From contig NZ_VIWX01000005.1 in assembly GCF_007829955.1 (NCBI RefSeq), positions 248,001 to 312,000 on the forward strand: DNA of 64,000 nucleotides, in the 5' to 3' direction. Under the pieces are notes generated by a model. It saw only the letters and a program-made list of their open reading frames with translations. It did no database searches and was not told the origin of the DNA. Shown here one piece after another: positions 48,808 through 57,364 of this stretch. The stretch is from Saccharopolyspora dendranthemae. Its GTDB lineage: Bacteria > Actinomycetota > Actinomycetes > Mycobacteriales > Pseudonocardiaceae. Positions within the stretch are counted from its first letter, which is position 1; each line of letters begins with the position of its first letter. The position numbers and the translations under genes were made by a program.

Positions 48808-50106
48808 TCAGTTCCCCATCCGGGAATCCTTCGAGGTCTCCCGCATCCGCAGGTAGACCAGCAGCGAGATCAGCACGCAGCCGGAGACGTAGTAGAAGAA
48901 CAGGCTCTCCATGCCCGCCTGCTTGAGCCACAGCGCCACCAGCTCGGAGGTGCCGCCGAAGATCGCGACGGTCAGCGCGTAGGGCAGGCCGACGCCGAGG
49001 GCGCGGATGTTCGTCGGGAACAGCTCGGCCTTCACGATCGCGTTGATCGAGGTGTAGCCGGTGACGATGATCAGGCCGCCCATCATCAGCAGGAACGCGG
49101 CGATCGGGTTCTGCGTGCCGCCCAGCACCGTCATCAGCGGGACGGTCAGCAGGGTGCCGGAGATGCCGAAGAACATCAGCAGCTTGCGGCGCCCGATCCG
49201 GTCGGACAGCGCACCCGCCAGCGGCTGCAGCACGCCGAAGGCCAGCAGCGCGAAGAAGTTGATCCAGGCGGCCGTGGGCTTGTCGATGCCGCCCGTGTTG
49301 ACCATGTATTTCTGCAGGTAGGTGGTGTAGGTGTAGAACGCCACCGTGCCGCCGAGAGTCAGGCCGACGACCAGCATGCATTCGCGCGGGTACTGCAGCA
49401 GGGCCTTGACGGTGCCCTGCTCGGCGCCTGAGGACGACGAGTTCTTGTAGCTCTCCGTCTCGTCCATGCCGCGACGCAGCCACAGCACGACCAGGGCGCC
49501 GAACGCGCCGATGACGAACGGGATGCGCCAGCCCCAGGCGTCCATCTGATCGCCGGTGAGCACCTGCTGCAGGACGATCTGCACGCCCAGCGCGACCAGC
49601 TGACCGGACACCAGCGTCACGTACTGGAAGCTGGAGTAGAACCCGCGCTTGCCCTCGGTGGCGACCTCGGAGAGGTAGGTCGCGGAGGTCGCGTACTCGC
49701 CGCCGACCGAGAGTCCCTGCAGCAACCGCGCGGCGACCAGCAGGAGCGGCGCGGCCAGGCCGATCGAGTCGTATCCCGGGGTCAGCGCGATGATCAGCGA
49801 ACCGAACGCCATCAGCGCCACCGACAGGGTCAGCGCGGCCCGCCTGCCGAAGCGGTCGGCGTAGCGGCCGAGCATCCAGCCGCCCAGCGGGCGCATCAGG
49901 AACCCGACCGCGAACACGGCTGCGGTGTTGAGCAGTTGCGCCGTCGAGTCGCCCTGGGGGAAGAACGTCGCGGCGAAGTAGATGCTGAACGCCGTGTAGG
50001 CGTACCAGTCGTACCACTCGATGAGGTTCCCGATGGAACCTCGCACGACGTTGCCGATCACCCGGCGTTCGGAGCGAACCGCCTCGTTGCGGTGTGCTGT
50101 CGTCAT
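48808..50106 (-). CDS. MFS metabolite:H+ symporter (MHS family, KgtP/ProP-like)
   Basis: 432 aa, 12 helices. The signature GNLIEWYDWYAYTAFSIYFA, GRYADRFGRRAALTLSV, LLQGLSVGGEYATSATYLSE and AELFPTNIRALGVG are typical of MHS carriers that import dicarboxylates, osmolytes or aromatic acids with protons. It lies directly before the response regulator on the same strand and may share its transcript. The substrate is possibly the ligand sensed by the TAXI-kinase module; that is inference. Confidence 0.88.
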   Translation of the reverse strand: MTTAHRNEAVRSERRVIGNVVRGSIGNLIEWYDWYAYTAFSIYFAATFFPQGDSTAQLLNTAAVFAVGFLMRPLGGWMLGRYADRFGRRAALTLSVALMAFGSLIIALTPGYDSIGLAAPLLLVAARLLQGLSVGGEYATSATYLSEVATEGKRGFYSSFQYVTLVSGQLVALGVQIVLQQVLTGDQMDAWGWRIPFVIGAFGALVVLWLRRGMDETESYKNSSSSGAEQGTVKALLQYPRECMLVVGLTLGGTVAFYTYTTYLQKYMVNTGGIDKPTAAWINFFALLAFGVLQPLAGALSDRIGRRKLLMFFGISGTLLTVPLMTVLGGTQNPIAAFLLMMGGLIIVTGYTSINAIVKAELFPTNIRALGVGLPYALTVAIFGGTSELVALWLKQAGMESLFFYYVSGCVLISLLVYLRMRETSKDSRMGN

Positions 50107-50217
50107 CTGTCCTCCCGGTCTTGCGTTGAGAAGTGACGATGAACAAGGGGCGACGGGAGGACAACGGTCGGCGGGTTTCCTTTACCTGGCGCTAACGTGA
50201 TCGGCAGGAGGTGCGCG

Positions 50218-51249
50218 ATGGCGTTGCAGCCGGGTGAACTGGACGCGCTGGTCGACGTGGAGGGTCTGCTGGTGGGCCACGACCAGCGGCTCGACGAGCA
50301 CTGGGCGACCGGTGCGACCGCCGTGCTCGCCCCGGGTGGTGCCACCGCCGCCGTCGACGTCCGCGGCGGAGGGCCGGGCACCCGCGAGACCGACGTGCTC
50401 GAACCCAGCCACCTAGTGCAGCGCGTCAACGGGCTGGTGTTCGCGGGCGGCAGCGCCTACGGGCTCGCCGCGGCCGACGGGGCGATGCGCTGGCTGGGGG
50501 AGCGCGGTCACGGCGTCCCGGTCGGCGGACCCGGTCACGTCGTGCCGGTGGTGCCCGCGGCGGTGATCTTCGACGTGCCGATGAACGACTGGGGCAACCG
50601 GCCCGACGCCGAGTTCGGCTACCGGGCCTGCCGGAACGCGACTCGCACCGAGACCCGGCAGGGCAACGTCGGCGCCGGGACCGGGGCCGTGGTCGGGCCG
50701 GTCAAGGGCGGTGTCGGCACGGCCAGCGCCGTGCTGCCGGACGGCACCACCGTCGCCGCGCTCGTCGTGGTCAACGCCGCGGGCTCGGCGATCGACCCCG
50801 ACACCGGCCTGCCGTGGACGCCCACGCCCGGACTCCACGCACCGAGTTCTCACGAAGTGGAAGCGGCGCGCCCGCGTTACGAGGGGAGACCCGGCCGTAA
50901 CGGTCCGGTCGACCGGCCGCTCAACACCACGCTCGGCGTCGTGGCCACCGATCTGCGGATGAGCAAGTCCGAGTGCCGACGCCTGGCCGTGGCCGGTCAC
51001 GACGCGCTGGCCCGCGCCGTACGGCCCGCTCACCTGCTCGTGGACGGCGACACGATGTTCGCCCTGGCCACGGGTGCCGGCGAGGCCCTGCCGGAGCCCG
51101 GAGAACCCGGCTGGGCGGTGCGATTGGACCAGGTTAGCGCCGTGGCGGCCGAGGTCGTCGAGCGCGCGATCGTGCGCGGGATGCTCGCGGCCGAGCCGGT
51201 CGGAGAGGTGACGTGCTACACGCGCCTCTACCCCTCCGCGCGGGAATGA
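50218..51249 (+). CDS. P1 (S58/DmpA-like) self-processing peptidase
   Basis: 343 aa from ATG 50218 with AGGAGG upstream. Ntn-hydrolase features: an N-terminal beta chain with GLLVGHDQRLDEHWATGATA, GGSAYGLAAADGAM, and the autocleavage site L-N236-T237-T238-L-G-V, in which a Thr becomes the new N-terminal nucleophile. Homologues (DmpA, NylC, Rv1333) are aminopeptidases or amide hydrolases. It opens the mec-cysO-cysM gene group, as in mycobacteria. Confidence 0.88.
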   Translation: MALQPGELDALVDVEGLLVGHDQRLDEHWATGATAVLAPGGATAAVDVRGGGPGTRETDVLEPSHLVQRVNGLVFAGGSAYGLAAADGAMRWLGERGHGVPVGGPGHVVPVVPAAVIFDVPMNDWGNRPDAEFGYRACRNATRTETRQGNVGAGTGAVVGPVKGGVGTASAVLPDGTTVAALVVVNAAGSAIDPDTGLPWTPTPGLHAPSSHEVEAARPRYEGRPGRNGPVDRPLNTTLGVVATDLRMSKSECRRLAVAGHDALARAVRPAHLLVDGDTMFALATGAGEALPEPGEPGWAVRLDQVSAVAAEVVERAIVRGMLAAEPVGEVTCYTRLYPSARE

Positions 51250-51342
51250 ATCATCGTTGGGCGTCGTTTGCCGAGACGACGAAGCCGCACCGGTTCGACC
51301 ACGACTTCCACATGCTGGGAGGCCGGTGCCCCACCTACTAGG

Positions 51343-51807
51343 ATGGTTGCTGTGCTGGTGATCCGACGCGACCTCGTGGACGCGATGGTCGCGCATGCCC
51401 GACGGGACCACCCGGATGAGGCGTGCGGCGTGATTGCTGGACCGGAAGGGTCCGACCGTCCGGAGCGCTTGGTCGAGATGATCAACGCCGAGCGGTCGCC
51501 CACGTTCTACCGGTTCGACTCCGCCGAGCAGTTGCAGGTGTGGCGGGGCATGGACTCCGCCGACGAGGAGCCGGTGGTCATCTACCACTCGCACACCTCG
51601 ACCGAGGCCTACCCGTCGCGCACAGACGTCTCCTACGCCTCGGAGCCCCACGCGCACTACGTGCTCGTGTCCACGCGGGACCCGCAGACCCATGAGCTGC
51701 GCTCCTATCGCATCCTCGATGGCCAGGTCACCGAGGAGCCGGTGGAGGTCGTGGAGTCGTACATGTTCGCCCACACCGGTAGCGACGAGGTGCCCGACCG
51801 CGACTGA
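51343..51807 (+). CDS. mec: JAMM metalloprotease Mec (M67), CysO-cysteine hydrolase
   Basis: 154 aa from ATG 51343 (or GTG 51352). The zinc-site motif H82-S-H84-x7-S92-x2-D95 and the upstream Glu E26 (HPDEACGV) are complete. In M. tuberculosis Mec releases cysteine from the CysO carrier. The sequence matches that family closely (VIYHSHT, AYPSRTD, HYVLVSTRDP). It precedes cysO by 69 bp. Here it may have a second task, trimming the masked CysO C-terminus. Confidence 0.93.
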   Translation: MVAVLVIRRDLVDAMVAHARRDHPDEACGVIAGPEGSDRPERLVEMINAERSPTFYRFDSAEQLQVWRGMDSADEEPVVIYHSHTSTEAYPSRTDVSYASEPHAHYVLVSTRDPQTHELRSYRILDGQVTEEPVEVVESYMFAHTGSDEVPDRD

Positions 51808-51876
51808 TCCGCGGCTCGACCCCAACACCGTTGTTCGCGTTCCCTACGCAGTCCTTTGTGGACAGGAGGATTTCCC

Positions 51877-52155
51877 ATGGCAGTCAACGTTTCCATCCCC
51901 ACCATCCTGCGCACCCACACCGATGGCCAGAAGTCGGTGGAGGCCAAGGGTGACAACCTCGCCGCCGTGATCGACGACCTCGACACGAACTTCAACGGTC
52001 TCAAGGACCGCCTGGTCAAGGAGGGCAACCTCCACCGGTTCGTCAACGTCTACGTCAACGACGAGGACGTCCGCTTCTCCGGTGGGCTCGAAGCCCAGGT
52101 GTCCGACGGCGACAACGTCACCATCCTGCCGGCCGTCGCCGGCGGCATGCGCTGA
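51877..52155 (+). CDS. cysO: sulfur carrier protein CysO with C-terminal Met-Arg extension
   Basis: 92 aa from ATG 51877 with AGGAGG upstream. Beta-grasp (MoaD/ThiS) fold: VSIPTILRTHTDGQKSV, HRFVNVYVNDEDVRFSGGL, VTILPAVAGG. The essential di-glycine is residues 89-90, but the reading frame continues with M91-R92 before TGA. Thiocarboxylation needs a free terminal Gly, so a precursor with two extra residues must be trimmed. It supplies sulfur to CysM for cysteine synthesis. Confidence 0.94.
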   Translation: MAVNVSIPTILRTHTDGQKSVEAKGDNLAAVIDDLDTNFNGLKDRLVKEGNLHRFVNVYVNDEDVRFSGGLEAQVSDGDNVTILPAVAGGMR

Positions 52156-52168
52156 CGCAGGAGGAACC

Positions 52169-53119
52169 GTGGCTCGTTTCGGCTCGCTGCTCGACGCGCT
52201 GGGGGAAACCCCGCTCGTCGGGCTGCCGCAGCTCTCTCCCGCGCCCGACGTCCGCTTGTGGGCGAAGCTGGAGGACCGCAACCCGACCGGCTCCATCAAG
52301 GACCGGGCGGCGCTGAACATGATCGAGGCCGCCGAGAAGGAAGGCCGGCTCACCACCGGCTGCACCATCCTCGAACCGACCTCGGGCAACACCGGCATCT
52401 CGCTGGCCATGGCCGCCAAGCTCAAGGGCTACGGCCTGGTCTGCGTCATGCCGGAGAACACCTCCGAGGAGCGGCGTCAGCTGCTGCAGGCCTACGGCGC
52501 GCGGATCATCTCCTCGCCCGCGGCCGGCGGGTCGAACCAAGCCGTGGCGATGGCCAAGGAACTGGCCGAGCAGAACCCCGACTGGGTCATGCTCTACCAG
52601 TACGGGAACCCGGCCAACGCCGATGCGCACTACCGGGGCACCGGGCCCGAGATCCTGCGGGACCTGCCGACCATCACCCACTTCGTGGCCGGTCTCGGCA
52701 CCACCGGGACGCTCGTGGGCGTCGGTCGGTACCTGCACGAGCACAAGCCCGGGACCCAGGTGGTGGCGGCCGAGCCGCGCTACGGCGAGCTCGTCTACGG
52801 GCTGCGCAACCTCGACGAGGGCTTCGTCCCGGAGCTCTACGACGAGAGCGTGCTCAACCGGCGGTTCTCCGTCGGGTCCTACGACGCCCTGCGCCGGACC
52901 CGTCAGCTGCTGGAGAACGAAGGCATCTTCGCCGGGATCTCCACCGGCGGGGTCCTGCACGCGGCCCTGACCATCGCCGAGAAGGCGGCGGCCGCAGGGG
53001 AATCCGCGGACATCGCCTTCGTGGTCGCCGACGCCGGCTGGAAGTACCTCTCCACCGGCGCCTACAGCGGCACCATCGACGAGGCCGCGCAGCGCCTCGA
53101 AGGCCAGCTCTGGGCCTGA
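52169..53119 (+). CDS. cysM: CysO-dependent cysteine synthase (O-phosphoserine sulfhydrylase)
   Basis: 316 aa from GTG 52169 (VARFGSLLDALGETPLVGL), GGAGGAA upstream. The PLP Lys is K44 in NPTGSIKDRAA; the phosphate cradle is TSGNTGISLAMAA and GLGTTGTLVG. The length and the long C-terminal extension match mycobacterial CysM, which condenses O-phosphoserine with CysO thiocarboxylate. Mec then frees cysteine. The mec-cysO-cysM order, 13-69 bp apart, forms one operon. Family A copy 4 follows. Confidence 0.93.
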   Translation: MARFGSLLDALGETPLVGLPQLSPAPDVRLWAKLEDRNPTGSIKDRAALNMIEAAEKEGRLTTGCTILEPTSGNTGISLAMAAKLKGYGLVCVMPENTSEERRQLLQAYGARIISSPAAGGSNQAVAMAKELAEQNPDWVMLYQYGNPANADAHYRGTGPEILRDLPTITHFVAGLGTTGTLVGVGRYLHEHKPGTQVVAAEPRYGELVYGLRNLDEGFVPELYDESVLNRRFSVGSYDALRRTRQLLENEGIFAGISTGGVLHAALTIAEKAAAAGESADIAFVVADAGWKYLSTGAYSGTIDEAAQRLEGQLWA

Positions 53120-53159
53120 GCCCCGCTCCGCTCCAGCTGGGGTGGCGACACGCGGGCAA

Positions 53160-53231
53160 TTCCCAGTTTTAGTCCAAACCGAGCCATGATCATGTCCGAA
53201 ATGTCGGCTCAGTTTGGACTAAAACTGGGAA
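53160..53231 (+). repeat. family A hairpin repeat, copy 4 (72 bp)
   Basis: Arms TTCCCAGTTTTAGTCCAAAC (53160-53179) and the exact complement (53212-53231). The loop contains ATGTCCGAAATGTCGG. It lies 41 bp past cysM and 48 bp before the 3' end of the convergent SMP-30 gene. It has the same orientation as copies 2 and 3. Confidence 0.92.
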
Positions 53232-53279
53232 CTGCCGCGGCCTCGACGCGCAAGGCCCCGGCACGTCCCCGTGTTCGCG

Positions 53280-54122
53280 TCAGCCGGTGAAGGCGTAGGT
53301 GCGGAGGCCTTCTGCTGGCGCGTGGAGGCTCAGTACCGTGCCGTCGGTTCCGGTGGGGGACGGGAGGCCGTCGCGGGTCGTGGTGATGTAGAGGTCGCGC
53401 AGATCCCGGCCGCCGAAGCAGAGGCCGGCGGGTCGCTGCACCGGGAGCGGGATCGTCCCGACGAGCTCACCGTCGGGGGCGTAGCGGTGCAGTTCGCCCT
53501 TGTCCCGGACGGCGGTCCAGAGAGTCCCCTCGGTGTCCACCGCCAGGCCCGAGGGCTGGCCGCCGACCTCGCAGAGGGTCCGCCGGTTGCCCATCAGGCC
53601 CGCCTCGACGTCGAAGTCGAGGATCTCGATCCGGCTTGTGCCCGCGTCGGCGATGTAGAAGCGCGAGTCGTCCGGGCTGATCGCCAGGCCCAGACCCGCC
53701 TTCAGGTCCTTGATGATCACGCCCGCCGAGCCGTCCGGGTTCACCCTGGCCAGCCAGCCGTCCCCGGACTCGTCCTCGCGCATCGTCGTGGCCCACATGC
53801 GGCCGGTGCGGTCGATCGTGGTGGCACCGGCGGTCATGCCCTCGCGGGCCCAGTAGACCAGCCAGGTGCGCTGCTCCCCGTGGGCGTCGAACAGCGCGAC
53901 GCCCTCCTGCAGGTGCAGCACCAGCCCGCCTCGGCTGCGGGGTTTCGCGCCGCCGGTCTGCTGCTGCAGCGTCATCGTCGCGTTGGTGTGACCCGGGCGG
54001 TAGCGGTGCACCTCACCCGCGGGCGGATCCGTCCACAGCAGGGTCTCGGTGCCGATGTCCCAGGTGGGCGCCTGTCCGGAACGAGCCGCCGCCTGCACTG
54101 CGATGTCGACCTGGGCGTGCAC
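53280..54122 (-). CDS. SMP-30/gluconolactonase/LRE-like beta-propeller protein
   Basis: 280 aa from GTG 54122 (VHAQVDIAVQAAARSGQAP), with AAGGTGGA upstream; ATG 54149 is a weaker choice. Six-bladed propeller landmarks: GQAPTWDIGTETLLWTD, TTIDRTGRMWATTM, GLGLAISPDDSRFYIADA, GQPSGLAVDTEGTLWTA, RPAGLCFGGRDLRDLYITT. Metal-ligand Asn/Asp positions look conserved. Relatives are lactonases acting on sugar lactones. The gene interrupts the cysM-rhomboid order and is on the opposite strand, so it is likely an insertion into the conserved block. Confidence 0.87.
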   Translation of the reverse strand: MHAQVDIAVQAAARSGQAPTWDIGTETLLWTDPPAGEVHRYRPGHTNATMTLQQQTGGAKPRSRGGLVLHLQEGVALFDAHGEQRTWLVYWAREGMTAGATTIDRTGRMWATTMREDESGDGWLARVNPDGSAGVIIKDLKAGLGLAISPDDSRFYIADAGTSRIEILDFDVEAGLMGNRRTLCEVGGQPSGLAVDTEGTLWTAVRDKGELHRYAPDGELVGTIPLPVQRPAGLCFGGRDLRDLYITTTRDGLPSPTGTDGTVLSLHAPAEGLRTYAFTG

Positions 54123-54310
54123 ACTCCACCTTCCAACCACCGGACGCAACGGGGCCGAACCTTACCGCCAAGATCATCCGATGGGGCCGGATGGCGGAAT
54201 CCGCGCTCATCCGCAACTCACTCGACACCCGGATGATGCTCGATCGCGGCGTCCGGAAATCAGGGACGATCCCGATCCTCCGCTTCTCCCGGGAAGCTAG
54301 GCTCGATGGT

Positions 54311-54952
54311 GTGACACGCCCGATGGAACGCCCACGCCCGCGAGTGCTGCCCGCGAACCCGCTTCGGGCCGCGATCGGAATGGTCATCGCCATCGCGGGG
54401 CTGTTCGCCATCGAGCTCTACGACGCGGCGACGCCCGCGCCCAACATCGCGGCGGACCTCGACGGCAACGGTATTCAGCCGCGCACCGTCGGTGGGCTCG
54501 ACGGCATCCTCTGGGCGCCGCTGCTGCACCTCGGCTGGCCGCACCTGATCAGCAACTCGCTGCCGCTGTTCGTCCTCGGCTGGCTGCTGCTCGCCGGTGG
54601 GATCCGGCAGTTCATCGGGGTCACCGCGGTCGTGTGGATCGTCGCGGGCGCCGGCACCTGGCTCGTCGGTGCGCCCGGCTTCCACGTCGGGGCGTCCGGC
54701 GTGATCTTCGGCTGGATGGTGTTCCTGCTGCTGCGCGGGTTCGCCCAGCGCAGCATCGCCCAGATCCTGGTCGCGGTCGTGCTGTTCTTCTACTGGGGCG
54801 GGATGCTCTGGGGCGTGCTCCCCGGTCAGCCCGGCATCTCCTGGGAGGGCCACCTCTTCGGCGCGATCGGTGGGGTGCTCGCCACGTGGTTGGTGGCGCG
54901 CAGCACGCGACGGCGGGTGTCGCGCCCGGAGCCTGGCACACTGACCGCGTGA
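54311..54952 (+). CDS. rhomboid-family intramembrane serine protease
   Basis: 213 aa from GTG 54311 (or ATG 54323). Six membrane helices. Catalytic Ser129 in H-V-G-A-S-G and His181 in WEGHLFGAIGG, with oxyanion Asn82 (HLISNSLPLF). It cleaves membrane proteins within the bilayer; substrates are unknown. The Rv1337 equivalent. Its stop codon overlaps the murI start by 4 nt (GTGA). Confidence 0.9.
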   Translation: MTRPMERPRPRVLPANPLRAAIGMVIAIAGLFAIELYDAATPAPNIAADLDGNGIQPRTVGGLDGILWAPLLHLGWPHLISNSLPLFVLGWLLLAGGIRQFIGVTAVVWIVAGAGTWLVGAPGFHVGASGVIFGWMVFLLLRGFAQRSIAQILVAVVLFFYWGGMLWGVLPGQPGISWEGHLFGAIGGVLATWLVARSTRRRVSRPEPGTLTA

Positions 54953-55764
54953 CCAACGCTCCGATCGGGATCTTCGACTCGGGAGTCGGCGGGCTGACCG
55001 TGAGCCGCGCGATCATGGACCAGCTGCCCGGCGAGACCATCCACTACGTCGGGGACACCGCCAACGCCCCCTACGGGCCCATGCCGCTGGCCGAGATCCG
55101 CTCTCGCACCTTGGCGGTCACCGACGCGATGGTCGACGAGGGCGTGAAGATGCTGGTCATCGCCTGCAACACCGCCTCGTCGGCCTGCCTGCGCGACGCG
55201 CGCGAGCGCTACTCGATCCCCGTCGTGGAGGTCGTGCTGCCCGCTGTCCGCCGGGCCGTGGCCACCACCCGCAACCGGCGGGTCGGCGTCATCGGCACCG
55301 ACGCCACGATCCGCTCCCGCGCCTACGACGACGCCTTCACCGCTGCCCCCGACATCGCGCTGACCACTGCCGCCTGCCCTCGGTTCGCGGACTTCGTCGA
55401 GCGCGGCATCACCAGCGGCAGGCAGGTGCTGGGACTCGCGCAGAACTACCTCGATCCGCTGCAGCAGGCCGGTGTCGACACCCTCGTGCTCGGCTGCACG
55501 CACTACCCGCTGCTGACCGGCGTCCTGCAGCTCGCGATGGGTGACCACGTCACGCTCGTCTCCAGCGCGGAGGAAACCGCCAAGGACGTCGTGCGGGTGC
55601 TCACCGAGCACGACCAGATGGCCGAGCCGGACAATCTTCCCGAGCACGAGTTCCGCGCCACGGGTGAACCAGAGCGTTTCGCCCGATTGGCCCGTCGCTT
55701 TCTCGGTCCGGCTCCCTCAGCCGATGCCGTTCGGCCGCTTCGCGTGACAAGCTCTCTCGCATGA
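54949..55764 (+). CDS. murI: glutamate racemase
   Basis: 271 aa from GTG 54949, the same length as M. tuberculosis MurI as I recall it. Substrate and catalytic motifs: IGIFDSGVGGLTV at the N-terminus, first Cys C73 in IACNTASSA, second Cys in VLGCTHYPLL. It provides D-glutamate for peptidoglycan. It is coupled by 4-nt overlaps to both the rhomboid gene before and the MBL gene after. Confidence 0.95.
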   Translation: MTNAPIGIFDSGVGGLTVSRAIMDQLPGETIHYVGDTANAPYGPMPLAEIRSRTLAVTDAMVDEGVKMLVIACNTASSACLRDARERYSIPVVEVVLPAVRRAVATTRNRRVGVIGTDATIRSRAYDDAFTAAPDIALTTAACPRFADFVERGITSGRQVLGLAQNYLDPLQQAGVDTLVLGCTHYPLLTGVLQLAMGDHVTLVSSAEETAKDVVRVLTEHDQMAEPDNLPEHEFRATGEPERFARLARRFLGPAPSADAVRPLRVTSSLA

Positions 55765-56531
55765 AGCTGACGGTCCTCGGTTGCGCCGGGAGCATTCCCG
55801 GCCCCGACTCGCCCGCGTCCGGATACCTGCTGGAGTCCGGTGGCACCCGCATCGCGCTGGACCTGGGCAACGGCACCCTCGGCGCCATGCAGCGCTTCAT
55901 CGACCCGTTCGACCTGGACGCGCTGTTCTTCAGCCACCTGCACCCCGATCACTGCGCCGATTTCGGCGCGCTGACCGTCTACCGGCGCTACCGGCCGAAC
56001 CCGCCGTACGACGCGCGCGCCCGTCGGCTCCCGGTGTTCGCCCCGGACAACGCCCCGGAACGGCTCGCCGCGCTGTACGCGCCGACCGCGGCCGAGCTCG
56101 CCGAGACCGACCTGTCCGACGTCTTCGACTTCCGCCCGGTCAGCACCGAACCGGTGCGCATCGGGCCGTTCGCCATCCGCGCCGTCGAGGTCGCCCACTT
56201 GTGCCCGACCTGGGGATTCCGCGTGGAGGCGGAGGGCAGGGTCCTCGCCTACACCGGGGACACCGGTCCCTGCGGTCAGCTCACCGACCTGGCCGCAGGC
56301 GCTCACGTCCTGCTCGCCGAGGCGTCCTGGGAGCACCACGAGTCCGCCCCGATGAACGTCCACCTCTCCGGCCGCCAGGCGGGGGAGGTCGCCAAGACGG
56401 CGGCGGCCGAGCGCCTGCTGGTCACCCACCTCGTGCCCTGGACGGACCACGGCGCGATCGAGGCGGAGGCCGAGGCCGCTTTCGAGGGACCCGCCCAACT
56501 CGTCCGGGCGGGCGCCACCTACGAGGTCTGA
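55761..56531 (+). CDS. MBL-fold hydrolase, Rv1339-type cyclic-nucleotide phosphodiesterase family
   Basis: 256 aa. ATG 55761 overlaps the murI stop codon (ATGA). The metal site H59-x-H61-x-D63-H64 (SHLHPDHCADF) and later ligands in VEVAHLCPTWGF, AYTGDTGP (Asp) and LVTHLVPWTDH (His) are all present. The M. tuberculosis counterpart Rv1339 has been reported as an atypical class II cAMP phosphodiesterase. That activity is likely but unproven here. Confidence 0.88.
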   Translation: MKLTVLGCAGSIPGPDSPASGYLLESGGTRIALDLGNGTLGAMQRFIDPFDLDALFFSHLHPDHCADFGALTVYRRYRPNPPYDARARRLPVFAPDNAPERLAALYAPTAAELAETDLSDVFDFRPVSTEPVRIGPFAIRAVEVAHLCPTWGFRVEAEGRVLAYTGDTGPCGQLTDLAAGAHVLLAEASWEHHESAPMNVHLSGRQAGEVAKTAAAERLLVTHLVPWTDHGAIEAEAEAAFEGPAQLVRAGATYEV

Positions 56532-56608
56532 CGGTGGTGGGCGCCGGCGGCGCCCCTGGTGGGCGGGGCCTGCGACGGGAAGCCGGGGCCTGGGCTTAGG
56601 GTTGAGTC

Positions 56609-57364
56609 GTGGCTAGAGCGGATGGGCGTAGTGACGATCAGCTTCGCGATGTGAAGATCACCCGGGGTTACCAGGACTGGCCGGCGGGCTCGGTGCTGGT
56701 GGAGTTCGGCCGTACCCGGGTGCTGTGCGCGGCCAGCGTGCAGGAGGGCGTCCCGCGCTGGCGGACCGGCTCCGGACTGGGCTGGGTCACCGCCGAGTAC
56801 GCGATGCTGCCCTCGGCGACCAACACGCGCAGCTCCCGCGAGTCGGTGAAGGGTCGCATCGGCGGCCGCACTCATGAGATCTCCCGGCTGGTCGGCCGGT
56901 CCCTGCGCGCCTGCATCGACATGGCAGCGCTCGGCGAGAACACCATCACCCTGGACTGCGACGTGATCCAGGCCGACGGCGGAACCCGCACCGCCGCGAT
57001 CACCGGCGCCTACGTGGCGCTGGCCGACGCCGTGACGTGGCTGGGCGCCGCCAAGCGGTTGTCCGACCCGAAGCCGCTGTCGTGCTCGATCCAGGCGGTC
57101 AGCGTCGGTGTCGTCGACGGCCGGGTGCGGCTGGACCTGCCCTACGAGGAGGACTCGCGCGCCGAGGTCGACATGAACGTGGTCGCCACCGACCACGGCA
57201 CGCTGGTCGAGGTGCAGGGCACCGGCGAGGGCGCGACCTACACGCGGTCCACCATGGACAAGATGCTCGACTTCGCGCTCGCGGGCTGCGGTGAGCTCGC
57301 GCGCCTGCAGGAGTCCGTGCTCGCCGAGCCGTACCCGGGTGAGCTGCCCGGAGGCGCTGCGTGA
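56609..57364 (+). CDS. rph: ribonuclease PH
   Basis: 251 aa from GTG 56609. Family motifs: GSVLVEFGRTRVLCAASV, RGxx-type SRESVKGRIGGRTHEISRLVGRSLRA (residues about 75-100), ITLDCDVIQADGGTRTAAI, and DLPYEEDSRAEVDMNVV with the metal Asp residues. It trims tRNA 3' ends phosphorolytically. The stop codon overlaps the rdgB start by 4 nt. Confidence 0.94.
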   Translation: MARADGRSDDQLRDVKITRGYQDWPAGSVLVEFGRTRVLCAASVQEGVPRWRTGSGLGWVTAEYAMLPSATNTRSSRESVKGRIGGRTHEISRLVGRSLRACIDMAALGENTITLDCDVIQADGGTRTAAITGAYVALADAVTWLGAAKRLSDPKPLSCSIQAVSVGVVDGRVRLDLPYEEDSRAEVDMNVVATDHGTLVEVQGTGEGATYTRSTMDKMLDFALAGCGELARLQESVLAEPYPGELPGGAA

